DNA of 64,000 nucleotides, taken from positions 186,001 through 250,000 of the forward strand of contig LUZY01000013.1 of assembly GCA_001603805.1 (NCBI GenBank), read 5' to 3'. Position 1 is the first letter of the stretch; every line of letters starts with the position of its first letter. This document shows, piece by piece, positions 16,886 through 24,913 of the stretch. The position numbers and the translations under genes were made by a program. The stretch is from Deferribacterales bacterium Deferri_01. Lineage in GTDB: Bacteria; Chrysiogenota; Deferribacteres; Deferribacterales; Geovibrionaceae. The notes beneath the pieces were generated by a model. The model did not search any database and was not told where the DNA came from. It was given only the letters and a program-made list of their open reading frames with translations.

Positions 16886-18949
16886 ATGGAGATTGGCAAA
16901 ATAAGAAACGTGGCATTCATCTCCCATGGAGGTGCGGGCAAAACCAGTCTGGCGGAAGCTATCCTCTTCAACGCCGGAGCAGTGAACCGTATCGGCAGTG
17001 TCGAAAACGGCACAAGCTTTATGGACTTTGATCCTGTTGAGATTAAGAGAAAATTGTCAATTCACTCCAAAGTATCCTCTATCGAATGGCAGAAATACCT
17101 TATAAATATAGTCGACACACCCGGTTACTCCAACTTTCTGCATGAAACAAAAGCCGCTGTAACCGCTGTGGGCGGAGCGGTGGTTATCGCCAGTGCCATC
17201 ACAGGTGTTAAGGCTGAAACCCAGCGTGTATGGCAGTATGCCGACGATAATGATCTTGCTAAGATTGTCTTTGTTAATAAAATGGATAAGGACAGGGCTG
17301 ATTTTTTCAGAGCCTTGGGTGATATAGAAAAATCATTCGGCATTACTCCTCTCCCTATTTTTATTCCCATAGGCAAGGAAAACGATTTTAAAGGTATAAT
17401 AGACCTTGTTAAAATGAAGGCATACGTTTATCCGGCAGAACCTACTGCTCAGTACAGGGTTGAGGATATTCCCGCAGAGTATGCCGACGAAGCTGAAAAA
17501 TACCGCAACAAGCTTCTTGAGGCTGTGAGTGAGACTGATGATGATCTCATTGAAAAATTCCTCGAAGGGGAAGAACTCACAGAAGAAGAGATTGAAAAAG
17601 GGCTGCGTGAGGGAACGATCCGCAAGCAGTTTGTTCCTGTTCTGTGCGGCTCTGCTGTAAAAAATATCGGCAGTAAGCTCCTTCTGGAAGCAATAATAAA
17701 ATACCTTCCCTCACCCCTTGAGAGGGAATATAAAATAGCGAAAGATCTTGTTACGGGTGAAGATTTTGTTGCCGTACCTAATGAGGCGGAATTCTCTGCC
17801 TTCGTGTTTAAAACCTTTATCGATCCTTTTGCCGGAAAACTCTCTCTGATAAGGATTTTTTCAGGTGAACTAAAGAACGATTCAGAGGTTTATAACTCTA
17901 ATAAAGATGAAAAAGAGCGCATATCCCAGCTATATCTTCTTCAGGGTAAAAATCATATCAAAACTGATAAAGCTGTCGCCGGTCAGATAGTTATGGTAAA
18001 TAAACTGAAATATACCGATACTTTTGATACTCTGTGCAGCGGCAAAAAGAAAGTTATGTTCCCCATACCGGAGCTTAGTGAGCCTGTGCTGGCTTATTCG
18101 ATAGTTCCAAAATCAAAAGACGATGAAGACAAGGTTTCATCCGGTCTTCACCGACTCAGAGAAGAGGATATGGGAATCCGTGTGGAGCGCAATGAGCAGA
18201 CCGGGCAGCAGCTCCTTAAAGGTATGGGGCAGATGCACATCGAGGTTGTGGCGGAAAGGCTTCAAAACAAATTCGGTGTTCAGGTTGAGCTTAAAACCCC
18301 CAAAGTGCCGTATATGGAAACCATAAAAAGCAGGGCACAGGGGCAGGGCAAATATAAGAAGCAGAGCGGCGGCAGGGGACAATACGGTGATGTTTGGATT
18401 GAGATTTCTCCCCTTGAACGCGGCAGCGGGTTCGAGTTTGAAAATAATATTGTAGGCGGAGCAGTGCCGAAAAACTATATACCCGCAGTAGAAAAAGGTA
18501 TATATGAAGCATCACGGGAAGGAGTTCTTGCCGGATTTCCTCTGGTGGACTTCAGGGTAAGTCTTTATGACGGATCTTATCACTCGGTGGATTCATCGGA
18601 AATGGCTTTTAAAATCGCAGGTTCAATGGCATTTAAAAAGGTTGCTGAAGAATGTAAACCTATTCTTCTTGAGCCTATAATGAATCTTGATGTATTTGTT
18701 CCTGATGATACAACCGGAGCTGTTATAGGTGACCTTAACTCCAGAAGAGGGCGTATAGCAAACGTTGAGCCTCAGGCAAACGGTCAGCATATCAGAGCCG
18801 AGGTCCCCATGGCGGAGGTGCTTGCCTATGCTCCGGATCTCAGAAGTATGACAGGCGGGCACGGCATATTCACTATGGAGTTCTGCCGTTATGAGGAAGT
18901 TCCCACACACCTCATGGAGAAAATTATCGAGGAGCAGAAAGAGGCTTAA
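16886..18949 (+). CDS. Divergent elongation factor G-like translational GTPase (EF-G paralogue)
   Basis: Translational GTPase with EF-G domain order: G domain (1-280), domain II, III, IV (GGRGQYGDVWIEISPLERG) and V (VPDDTTGAVIGDLNSRRG). G1 is SHGGAGKTS at 13-21, G3 is DTPGYSNF at 77-84 and G4 is NKMDKDR. The residue after DTPG, normally the catalytic His, is Tyr81. That pattern and the unusual N-terminus are typical of EF-G paralogues (EF-G2-like) rather than the housekeeping fusA in the str operon; neither rpsL, rpsG nor tuf is near. A strong ribosome-binding site (ggaggt) precedes the ATG. Role in this organism is unknown; paralogues are linked to recycling or slow-growth translation. Confidence 0.88.
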   Translation: MEIGKIRNVAFISHGGAGKTSLAEAILFNAGAVNRIGSVENGTSFMDFDPVEIKRKLSIHSKVSSIEWQKYLINIVDTPGYSNFLHETKAAVTAVGGAVVIASAITGVKAETQRVWQYADDNDLAKIVFVNKMDKDRADFFRALGDIEKSFGITPLPIFIPIGKENDFKGIIDLVKMKAYVYPAEPTAQYRVEDIPAEYADEAEKYRNKLLEAVSETDDDLIEKFLEGEELTEEEIEKGLREGTIRKQFVPVLCGSAVKNIGSKLLLEAIIKYLPSPLEREYKIAKDLVTGEDFVAVPNEAEFSAFVFKTFIDPFAGKLSLIRIFSGELKNDSEVYNSNKDEKERISQLYLLQGKNHIKTDKAVAGQIVMVNKLKYTDTFDTLCSGKKKVMFPIPELSEPVLAYSIVPKSKDDEDKVSSGLHRLREEDMGIRVERNEQTGQQLLKGMGQMHIEVVAERLQNKFGVQVELKTPKVPYMETIKSRAQGQGKYKKQSGGRGQYGDVWIEISPLERGSGFEFENNIVGGAVPKNYIPAVEKGIYEASREGVLAGFPLVDFRVSLYDGSYHSVDSSEMAFKIAGSMAFKKVAEECKPILLEPIMNLDVFVPDDTTGAVIGDLNSRRGRIANVEPQANGQHIRAEVPMAEVLAYAPDLRSMTGGHGIFTMEFCRYEEVPTHLMEKIIEEQKEA

Positions 18950-18967
18950 GCTTCGTAAATTTAACGA

Positions 18968-20068
18968 ATGAACGGAATTAATTTACTTAAATTTCATGAT
19001 AAAAGCTTTTCAGACATTCATCGTCTGATGCATGGAGAAATTGAGGACGAGCTGTTTACGCAGCTTGTCCTTAACCCTGCACAAAATAAAGGCAGACCCA
19101 AGCAGCGCAGGCTTCTGAGCCCTGTTTATGCTGCTGCTCTTCTGCTTACTCTTACTGCCGGAGCAGTATCTTATTTTTATTATAATACAGGCACAACGCC
19201 AGCAGATCTCATAAAACCTTCTGCCGAAAGACCAGCGCTCTCTTCTTCCGCTCCTCCTCAAACACGGTTAGAACGAGAAGGGTTTACAAAAATTGGCGAA
19301 ATCATATTTCTGGATGAAAACGAGGCAGAAACCACCGTTGTTATCGAATCAGAATATACTCCGGAAGAAAATCCTCAAGAAAACGCTACCATAGCTCCTC
19401 CTGCTGTTGCAGTTAAATCGCTTGATGTTACAACAGAACCGCAACCACGAAAAACAGCTATCGCCAGAGGAACATATGTTGCTGTTGGAAAAGCTGAAAG
19501 CAGGGATATTAAATCTCCGGCTGTTTCTGAACCAAAAGCTGTACAAAAATCAGTTCCCAAACCTGTTGAGCAGCCCAAACCCCCGGTGAAAAAAGTTGAG
19601 GAGCCTAAAAAAGCAGAAGTACCAAAGCCTGCTCCTGCTAAAATTGCCGCACTCCCGGCATCTATACCGGAAAAAACTTTTGCAATAGAATTTGAGAATG
19701 TAACATCTGCGAAAAGATACACTATCCTTGCTAATGCTGAAAGAGCAGGTCTTAAAGGGAAAGAGACCATTATTTCCACAACGGAAAACACTTTATGGCG
19801 TGTTTACAAGCTTGTTCCTGGGTCAAAAACACAGATAGCGGGACGAGGTGTAGAATTCGCCGCCGATCTGCCGGACAGAGAGCAGGCTATTGAGTACGTG
19901 AAAAAAAATAATATACCTGCCGCAATTAAACAGGTAAAAATTGAAAATAGTGTATATAATATAACAGTTTGCTGTACGACTGCCGAGAAAGCCCGTAATT
20001 TTCTGTCCTACAACAGAGCAAATGCGGAAAATACTAGGCTCGTACCTTCATCAGATAAAAGTAATTGA
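18968..20068 (+). CDS. Single-pass membrane protein of unknown function with Pro-rich periplasmic linker
   Basis: I do not recognise this 366-residue protein. It shows a short cytoplasmic N-terminus (1-50), one membrane helix at about 51-71 (SPVYAAALLLTLTAGAVSYF), a Pro/Lys/Glu-rich linker (about 85-230; for example KPPVKKVEEPKKAEVPKP) and a C-terminal globular part of about 130 residues. The tail includes two short segments (AKRYTILANAERAGLKG and YNITVCCTTAEKARNFLSY) that resemble SPOR-type peptidoglycan-binding repeats in size and position, but not strongly enough to assign. It starts 18 bases after the EF-G stop with a weak ribosome-binding site, so coupling is possible. Confidence 0.7.
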   Translation: MNGINLLKFHDKSFSDIHRLMHGEIEDELFTQLVLNPAQNKGRPKQRRLLSPVYAAALLLTLTAGAVSYFYYNTGTTPADLIKPSAERPALSSSAPPQTRLEREGFTKIGEIIFLDENEAETTVVIESEYTPEENPQENATIAPPAVAVKSLDVTTEPQPRKTAIARGTYVAVGKAESRDIKSPAVSEPKAVQKSVPKPVEQPKPPVKKVEEPKKAEVPKPAPAKIAALPASIPEKTFAIEFENVTSAKRYTILANAERAGLKGKETIISTTENTLWRVYKLVPGSKTQIAGRGVEFAADLPDREQAIEYVKKNNIPAAIKQVKIENSVYNITVCCTTAEKARNFLSYNRANAENTRLVPSSDKSN

Positions 20069-20092
20069 CTGTAAATAAAAGGCTATTATAAT
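20065..20092 (+). promoter_or_regulatory. Sigma-70-type promoter for ihfA-merR
   Basis: TTGACT (20065-20070) and TATAAT (20087-20092) are separated by 16 bases, about 22 bases before the ihfA start codon. The -35 box overlaps the stop codon of the preceding gene. Confidence 0.72.
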
Positions 20093-20114
20093 TTTGTCTA
20101 TAAGGGAGGCTGTT

Positions 20115-20390
20115 ATGACAAAAGCTGACATCGTCGAAACCGTACACGAGAAGCTCGGACTTACCAAGAAAGACATTTCCAAAGTTGTTGATGAGGTCTT
20201 TGATGCAATCAGAGGCAACATCCTCGAAAAAACAAATGTCAAAATCTCCGGTTTCGGTAACTTTGAAGTTAAGAAAAGAGGCAGAAGAATCGGCAGAAAC
20301 CCCAAAACAGGCGTTGAAACTGTTATCGAACCCCGCACTGTAGTGGTTTTCAGACCAAGCCAGATTTTTAAAGACGAGGTAAATGACTGA
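20115..20390 (+). CDS. ihfA: Integration host factor alpha subunit / HU-IHF family DNA-bending protein
   Basis: Small basic DNA-bending protein of 91 residues. The sequence MTKADIVETVHEKLGLTKKD and the beta-arm region ISGFGNFEVKKRGRRIGRNP resemble IHF-alpha more than HU; the C-terminus VVFRPSQIFKDEVN also fits IHF-alpha. The frame is open upstream to a TTG at 20094, but the ATG at 20115 follows GGGAGG and gives the normal family N-terminus. It overlaps the MerR gene by 8 bases, an arrangement common in several bacterial phyla. A second HU-type gene is at 53405. Confidence 0.9.
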   Translation: MTKADIVETVHEKLGLTKKDISKVVDEVFDAIRGNILEKTNVKISGFGNFEVKKRGRRIGRNPKTGVETVIEPRTVVVFRPSQIFKDEVND

Positions 20391-20721
20391 TAAGCTTTAT
20401 TACAAGATAGGCGAAGTCTGCGAAATCACGGAGCTTAAATCCTCCGTACTGCGTTTTTGGGAGAAGGAGTTTAAACAGCTACGCCCTGTTAAATCAGGAG
20501 GCGGACAGCGTTTTTATACGAAAAAACACCTTGATCTTATCTTTTCCCTGAAACGTATGCTTTACGAAGAAAAGCTTACTATCGAAGGTGTACGCAGAAA
20601 ACTAAGCAAGGCCGCATCAGAACCTGTGAAAGCAGCGGTTCAGCCTTCTCTTGTACCCGCCTCTCAGGAAGAAATCAGAAAAGAGCTTATGGATATCCTT
20701 AGTATCCTTAAAGATAAGTAG
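20383..20721 (+). CDS. MerR-family transcriptional regulator
   Basis: DNA-binding protein of 112 residues with an N-terminal winged helix-turn-helix: YYKIGEVCEITELKSSVLRF, then WEKEFKQLRPVKSGGGQRFY and a helix VRRKLSKAA. The effector-binding C-terminus is short and lacks the cysteines of metal sensors. It belongs to the MerR type found next to ihfA; the signal and targets are unknown. It ends directly before a strong terminator. Confidence 0.85.
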   Translation: MTDKLYYKIGEVCEITELKSSVLRFWEKEFKQLRPVKSGGGQRFYTKKHLDLIFSLKRMLYEEKLTIEGVRRKLSKAASEPVKAAVQPSLVPASQEEIRKELMDILSILKDK

Positions 20722-20754
20722 CGGCAGCCTTGCCCGATTAGGCTGCCGTATTTT
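20722..20754 (+). terminator. Intrinsic terminator of ihfA-merR
   Basis: Perfect 8-base-pair stem CGGCAGCC/GGCTGCCG with an 11-base loop, followed by TATTTT. Confidence 0.88.
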
Positions 20755-20807
20755 CCCCGCATCAGTCTTTTTTTACCTTCAGTATTATTTCAGTTGGGAT
20801 ATGTAAA

Positions 20808-21620
20808 ATGCAGTCTGAATTATCTAATCAATTTCCATCTTCACACGGAACTGTCAGATATGGTGTAACAGGGCAGGGAGAACCCCTTGTTCTGGTTCAT
20901 GGAACCCCCTGGTCCTCTTTTAACTGGCGTAAAATTATTCCTGCGTTAAGCAACTGGTTTACTGTGTATTTTTATGATCTTCCCGGATACGGGCAGTCAG
21001 AAAAATCATCGGGAGATGTCTCTCTCGGTATCCAGAATATAGTCCTAAAAGAACTGATTGACTTCTGGGGGCTCAACTCACCCAAGGTGCTGGGGCATGA
21101 CTTTGGCGGAGCAACTGTACTGCGGGCTCATCTTCTGAGTGGTCAGTCTTTTCATAAAATAATGCTTGTTGACCCTGTTGCGGTTTCCCCTTGGGGTTCG
21201 CCGTTTTTCGCCCATGTAGCTTCCCATGAAGCAGCATTCACAGGTCTTCCGGCTTATATTCATGATGCTGTTCTGGAAGCATATATTAATGGCGCAACAT
21301 ACACACCAATGGATAAGGAAACAGCAGAAGGAATAAAAAGTGCGTGGATTGGTGCAGAATCACAGCCCGCTTTTTACAGGCAAATTGCTCAGTCAGACAG
21401 AAAATATACTGATGAAGTTGAACCTATGTACGGGAGTATAAGTGTTCCCGTATGCCTTATCTGGGGGGAGGATGACCAGTGGATTCCTCTTGAAAGAGGC
21501 AAACAGCTCCACAGCATGATTCCGTCTTCAGAGTTTGTAACTTTTAAGGAGTGCGGGCATCTGGTTCAGGAAGATCAGCCCGCACAGCTTGTTTCGCATA
21601 TTCTGAGGTTCATGTTCTGA
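20808..21620 (+). CDS. Alpha/beta-hydrolase with aspartate nucleophile (dehalogenase/epoxide hydrolase type)
   Basis: Soluble alpha/beta-hydrolase of 270 residues. The oxyanion-hole motif HGTPWSS precedes the nucleophile elbow GHDFGG, in which the nucleophile is Asp rather than Ser. The acid lies in WGEDDQWIP and the catalytic His in ECGHLVQED. An Asp nucleophile is characteristic of haloalkane dehalogenases, haloacetate dehalogenases and epoxide hydrolases, so a haloalkane or epoxide substrate is more likely than an ester. The gene stands alone, after a terminator, and converges on the FecR-domain gene 8 bases away. Confidence 0.85.
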   Translation: MQSELSNQFPSSHGTVRYGVTGQGEPLVLVHGTPWSSFNWRKIIPALSNWFTVYFYDLPGYGQSEKSSGDVSLGIQNIVLKELIDFWGLNSPKVLGHDFGGATVLRAHLLSGQSFHKIMLVDPVAVSPWGSPFFAHVASHEAAFTGLPAYIHDAVLEAYINGATYTPMDKETAEGIKSAWIGAESQPAFYRQIAQSDRKYTDEVEPMYGSISVPVCLIWGEDDQWIPLERGKQLHSMIPSSEFVTFKECGHLVQEDQPAQLVSHILRFMF

Positions 21621-21628
21621 TATAAATT

Positions 21629-22456
21629 TTACTTTGCTGTTCTATTGTCAATGGTTTCCTGTTTAGGTTTAGGAGGAAAAGGAGGACGAATCTTCTTTTT
21701 TTCCTGCTTTTGCCCGGTAACATTTATTGTTGATGAAAACGTTTCAAGTTCTTTGAAAGCCTGATTAACATCATCACCAAAGCTGATATTTCTTACTTCA
21801 TTTCCGTCTATCGCTACGGCAGTTCCGCCTTGGATGGTAAACTCTTTCGTATATTCGACAAATTCTCCCTGTTGCTCACGGAGGTATTTTTCATAGTCAC
21901 TCATAGTATCATTAACGAAGCTGTTATATTCCTCCTGAACCTGTTCAACATACCTTTTGAATTCTCCTTCAATTGAAGTAAACTCAAGCTCACCTTCTTT
22001 AAGGTAAACTTTTGTCGGTGAGACTCCTATACCATCTGCATTGGGTTCAACTTCTACAAGAAATGTCGTTCCCTTAACACCTATTACAGTTGTCTGTAAA
22101 CCAATCTGCACGCCTTGCGCTTCCCCTGTCTTGGTTATTTTAAACAAGACCTTGCCTTCAGACGGGGAATACTGCTTAAAGTCATCCAGCGTAAGCACAG
22201 ATCTTTCCAGAAGAATCACTTTAGACTGATCCCGAAGTGATATAAAAGCTTTGCTTTTGCCGGAGGTTTTGATTTTATCCCCTTTAAAAAGCTTATAACC
22301 GTTTTTTCTGAACAATTCGCCTCGAACTTCGTTCTCTTTGTAGATGTTGACTTTTCCTTCCGCAGAGGCTATTTCTCCTATGGACACTTTGTCTATGGAA
22401 AATGCGGTTGCTGTGATGGCAGCAAGGAGTGTTGCGAGGATCAGGATTTTCTTCAT
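21629..22456 (-). CDS. Secreted FecR-domain protein
   Basis: A 275-residue exported protein: signal peptide MKKILILATLLAAITATAFS, then a FecR-type domain (GEIASAEGKVNIYKENEVRG, LFKGDKIKTSGKSKAFISL, TTVIGVKGTTFLVEV). The C-terminal third is charged and partly helical (EQVQEEYNSFVNDTMSDYEK) and ends in a Lys/Pro-rich tail. There is no membrane helix after the signal peptide and no anti-sigma N-terminal domain, so this is not a classical FecR signal transducer. It diverges from the LPP20 lipoprotein genes and is probably part of the same envelope system. Confidence 0.78.
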   Translation of the reverse strand: MKKILILATLLAAITATAFSIDKVSIGEIASAEGKVNIYKENEVRGELFRKNGYKLFKGDKIKTSGKSKAFISLRDQSKVILLERSVLTLDDFKQYSPSEGKVLFKITKTGEAQGVQIGLQTTVIGVKGTTFLVEVEPNADGIGVSPTKVYLKEGELEFTSIEGEFKRYVEQVQEEYNSFVNDTMSDYEKYLREQQGEFVEYTKEFTIQGGTAVAIDGNEVRNISFGDDVNQAFKELETFSSTINVTGQKQEKKKIRPPFPPKPKQETIDNRTAK

Positions 22457-22616
22457 GGCATTTCTCCGCAGGTTAAAAGTTATACTAATTTATATTACCT
22501 TATAAATTGCTTATCCAGTGAATTTTCCCTTTTTTCATTGGTAAGCTGAATGTATTATTTTTAAAAAGTGGTACAATATCACTGAGAGACGGTTATTAAC
22601 CCCTATAGGAGGATTT

Positions 22617-23183
22617 ATGAAAAGATTAGTTTTAGCTGTTATGTTTACAGCTCTTGTTGCTGTCGGCTGCGGAGGAAAAAGTACGGAAGCTCCCAAAGTT
22701 GCGGATCCCTGCTTTAACGGCGCACCTTCATGGGTTCTCAGCCCAGAGCTTGAGGGTGGTCTTGCTGCTTCCGGCTCTGCCAAAGTAGGTCCTGCTGGAA
22801 TGCAGTTTGCAAAAACAGAAGCAATGGCAGCCGGCAGAGATGAGCTTGCAAGAATTCTCAGCGTAAAAGTACAGAACATGGTTAAAAACTTCACACAGGT
22901 AACAGGTGTGGGAGATGCTCAGACAGTTGACAAAGTTTCATCTCAGGTTTCCAAACAGGTTGCCAACGAAACACTCAACGGTTCAAGGCAGAAAAACATA
23001 TGGCAGTCACCCTGCGGCGATCTTTGGGTGCTTGTTGTCCTTGACCCTGCTGTAGTTAAAGAGCAGGCTAAACAGGCAGTTCAGACAAGCTATAAAAACG
23101 ATCAGGCCCTCTGGCAGCAGTTTCAGGCTAAAAAAGCCTATGAAGAGCTTGATAAAGAACTTGCAAAAGAATTCGGACAATAA
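22617..23183 (+). CDS. LPP20-family lipoprotein
   Basis: Lipoprotein of 188 residues: signal peptide with lipobox AVGC, then an LPP20-like domain (PSWVLSPELEGGLAASGSAK, followed by QFAKTEAMAAGRDELARILSVKV and a final DLWVLVVLDP). This domain occurs in Helicobacter Lpp20 and in FlgP-type flagellar outer-membrane proteins; which role applies here is not known. A strong ribosome-binding site (taggagg) precedes the ATG. An extended -10 like TGGTACAAT is found at 22569-22577. It is followed by a terminator, so it is transcribed partly apart from the next LPP20 genes. Confidence 0.8.
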   Translation: MKRLVLAVMFTALVAVGCGGKSTEAPKVADPCFNGAPSWVLSPELEGGLAASGSAKVGPAGMQFAKTEAMAAGRDELARILSVKVQNMVKNFTQVTGVGDAQTVDKVSSQVSKQVANETLNGSRQKNIWQSPCGDLWVLVVLDPAVVKEQAKQAVQTSYKNDQALWQQFQAKKAYEELDKELAKEFGQ

Positions 23184-23190
23184 ATTTAAC

Positions 23191-23213
23191 AAAGGGGCGT
23201 TACCGCCCCTTTC
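23191..23213 (+). terminator. Intrinsic terminator after the first LPP20 lipoprotein gene
   Basis: Stem AAAGGGGCG/CGCCCCTTT with a TTAC loop, beginning 7 bases after the stop codon. Confidence 0.8.
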
Positions 23214-23280
23214 CACTTATCACACAAACCGCATTTAAACTTTTTAAAAGCGGATTTCTAATATATTTAAGGACACACTT

Positions 23281-23697
23281 ATGAAACAAACCTCTAAGCT
23301 TATTGTCTTTATTATATTACTTGCTTTTGTATGTGCCTGCGGGAATCAAACAGTGACCGCACCTGTGCCTCAGCTCAAGCCTGAATGGTTGTGGAAACCG
23401 TCTGATAACGGCAAAATCGGAGGAGTGGGTATAGCTAAAGAGCATATCCACGGAATTGACGCCCAGAGAAAGCTGGCTGTTTCCAGAGCTATTGACTCAA
23501 TAGCGGCACAACTTGGGGTTCAGGTGCAGAATGTTACTGTCCTTGAATCCCACGCTGATTCTTCAGGAGCAGGCACAACAACTATTGACTCCTACAGCAT
23601 CCACACTGTGCAGGGAAGCACTGTGAAGGCCTCTGTGAGAGAGTTCTGGAATGATCCCCAGACAAACGAACTTTATGTATGGATGGTGCTTGAATAA
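23281..23697 (+). CDS. Small LPP20-like lipoprotein
   Basis: A 138-residue lipoprotein; lipobox AFVCAC. The body has the LPP20 pattern in compact form: PEWLWKPSDNGKIGGVGIAK, DAQRKLAVSRAIDSIAAQL and a C-terminal TNELYVWMVLE. It ends with a 1-base stop/start overlap with the MltC-like gene, indicating translational coupling and a shared function at the outer membrane or cell wall. About 30 percent shorter than the other two LPP20 proteins in the cluster. Confidence 0.78.
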   Translation: MKQTSKLIVFIILLAFVCACGNQTVTAPVPQLKPEWLWKPSDNGKIGGVGIAKEHIHGIDAQRKLAVSRAIDSIAAQLGVQVQNVTVLESHADSSGAGTTTIDSYSIHTVQGSTVKASVREFWNDPQTNELYVWMVLE

Positions 23698-24905
23698 TGA
23701 AAAAACTTCTTTATATCGCAGTTGTTCTGCTCATGGCTGCTTTTTCTTTTGCAGAAGGGTTTGACGATTTTAAACAGGGTATGGACAGCGGGTTTAAGGA
23801 TGAAAAAAGCAGCTTTGATACCTATAAGAGCGAGCTTGAAAAAGAATTTGCCGAATATAAAAAGATAGCCGAAGCGGAGTACGCAGCTTACCGCAATGAA
23901 ATACTCTCATTCTGGAAAGAAGCTGAAATGAGTTCACCAACTAAATGGGTTGAGTACACTGACGGGCTTAAACAGAAAAAAGTTGTGGATTTTGAGAACG
24001 GAACATGGCGTCTTGAAGTTATAGGGAAAGACTATGAACAGGCTGAAAAAGATCTGGATGCCTTGATGAAAGACATGCTGGGTGTAGACAGAGCCACAGC
24101 CTTTGATAGAGACGTTCCTGCCAGAAAGACCGATGAAAAAGCACGGGAACAGCTTAAAAATATAGCTACAGGCACAGTGGGCGGCGAGAGCGTGATCGGC
24201 AGTGCTGTTATCGGGAAAGAACATCCCACTAAGAAAGATATAGATAATGCTGCTTCACAGCTTAAGGAAACCGTCGAAGTAAAGACAGAGCCATCAAAAA
24301 CCGGTGAAATGATATTTGTTATGCAGGGCAAGCTGCCATCAGAAACATATAAAAGGAAGGCAGAAGAACTTAAACCTTCTGTTTTGAAATACGCTGAAGA
24401 ATTCAAAATACAGCCTTCCCTTGTTTATGCTGTGATACAGACCGAAAGTGCATTTAACCCGATGGCGCAATCCCATATTCCCGCATACGGGCTGATGCAG
24501 ATTGTTCCCACATCAGCAGGTAAAGACGTGGCGCAGATGCTCATGGGGAAACCTCTGATTCTGACACCGTCTTATCTCTTTAATGCTGATAACAACGTCA
24601 GGGCGGGAACTGCCTACATCCACATACTCTATTACAGATATCTTAAGGCAGTTAATCATCCTGTGAGCAGGTTTTACTGCTCCGTTGCCGCATATAACAC
24701 AGGCGCCGGAAATGTGGCTTCGGCTTTCAATGGCCGCAGTGCCGGAAAAAACAGGTATAATGTCACAGCGGCTGCTGGTATAATAAACAGCATGGAGCCC
24801 AACGCTGTTTATGAGTATCTCCGTGCCAAGCTTGAATATGATGAAGCCAGAAGATATATAGTTAAGGTAACAGGTGCTATGCCTTCTTACCGATATTTTG
24901 ACTAG
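23697..24905 (+). CDS. MltC-like lytic murein transglycosylase
   Basis: Cleaves peptidoglycan glycan strands with 1,6-anhydro product formation. Residues 1-20 form a signal peptide (AAFSFAEG). The first half matches the MltC N-terminal domain (FDDFKQGMDSGFKDEKSSFD and PTKWVEYTDGLKQKKVVDFE). The second half is a GH23/SLT domain with the catalytic Glu in VIQTESAFNP and the conserved YGLMQIVPTSAGKDV, later YNTGAGNVASAF. 402 residues compares with 359 in E. coli MltC. No lipobox cysteine is obvious, unlike E. coli MltC. Flanked on both sides by LPP20 lipoproteins. Confidence 0.87.
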   Translation: MKKLLYIAVVLLMAAFSFAEGFDDFKQGMDSGFKDEKSSFDTYKSELEKEFAEYKKIAEAEYAAYRNEILSFWKEAEMSSPTKWVEYTDGLKQKKVVDFENGTWRLEVIGKDYEQAEKDLDALMKDMLGVDRATAFDRDVPARKTDEKAREQLKNIATGTVGGESVIGSAVIGKEHPTKKDIDNAASQLKETVEVKTEPSKTGEMIFVMQGKLPSETYKRKAEELKPSVLKYAEEFKIQPSLVYAVIQTESAFNPMAQSHIPAYGLMQIVPTSAGKDVAQMLMGKPLILTPSYLFNADNNVRAGTAYIHILYYRYLKAVNHPVSRFYCSVAAYNTGAGNVASAFNGRSAGKNRYNVTAAAGIINSMEPNAVYEYLRAKLEYDEARRYIVKVTGAMPSYRYFD

Positions 24906-24913
24906 GGGGTTTT

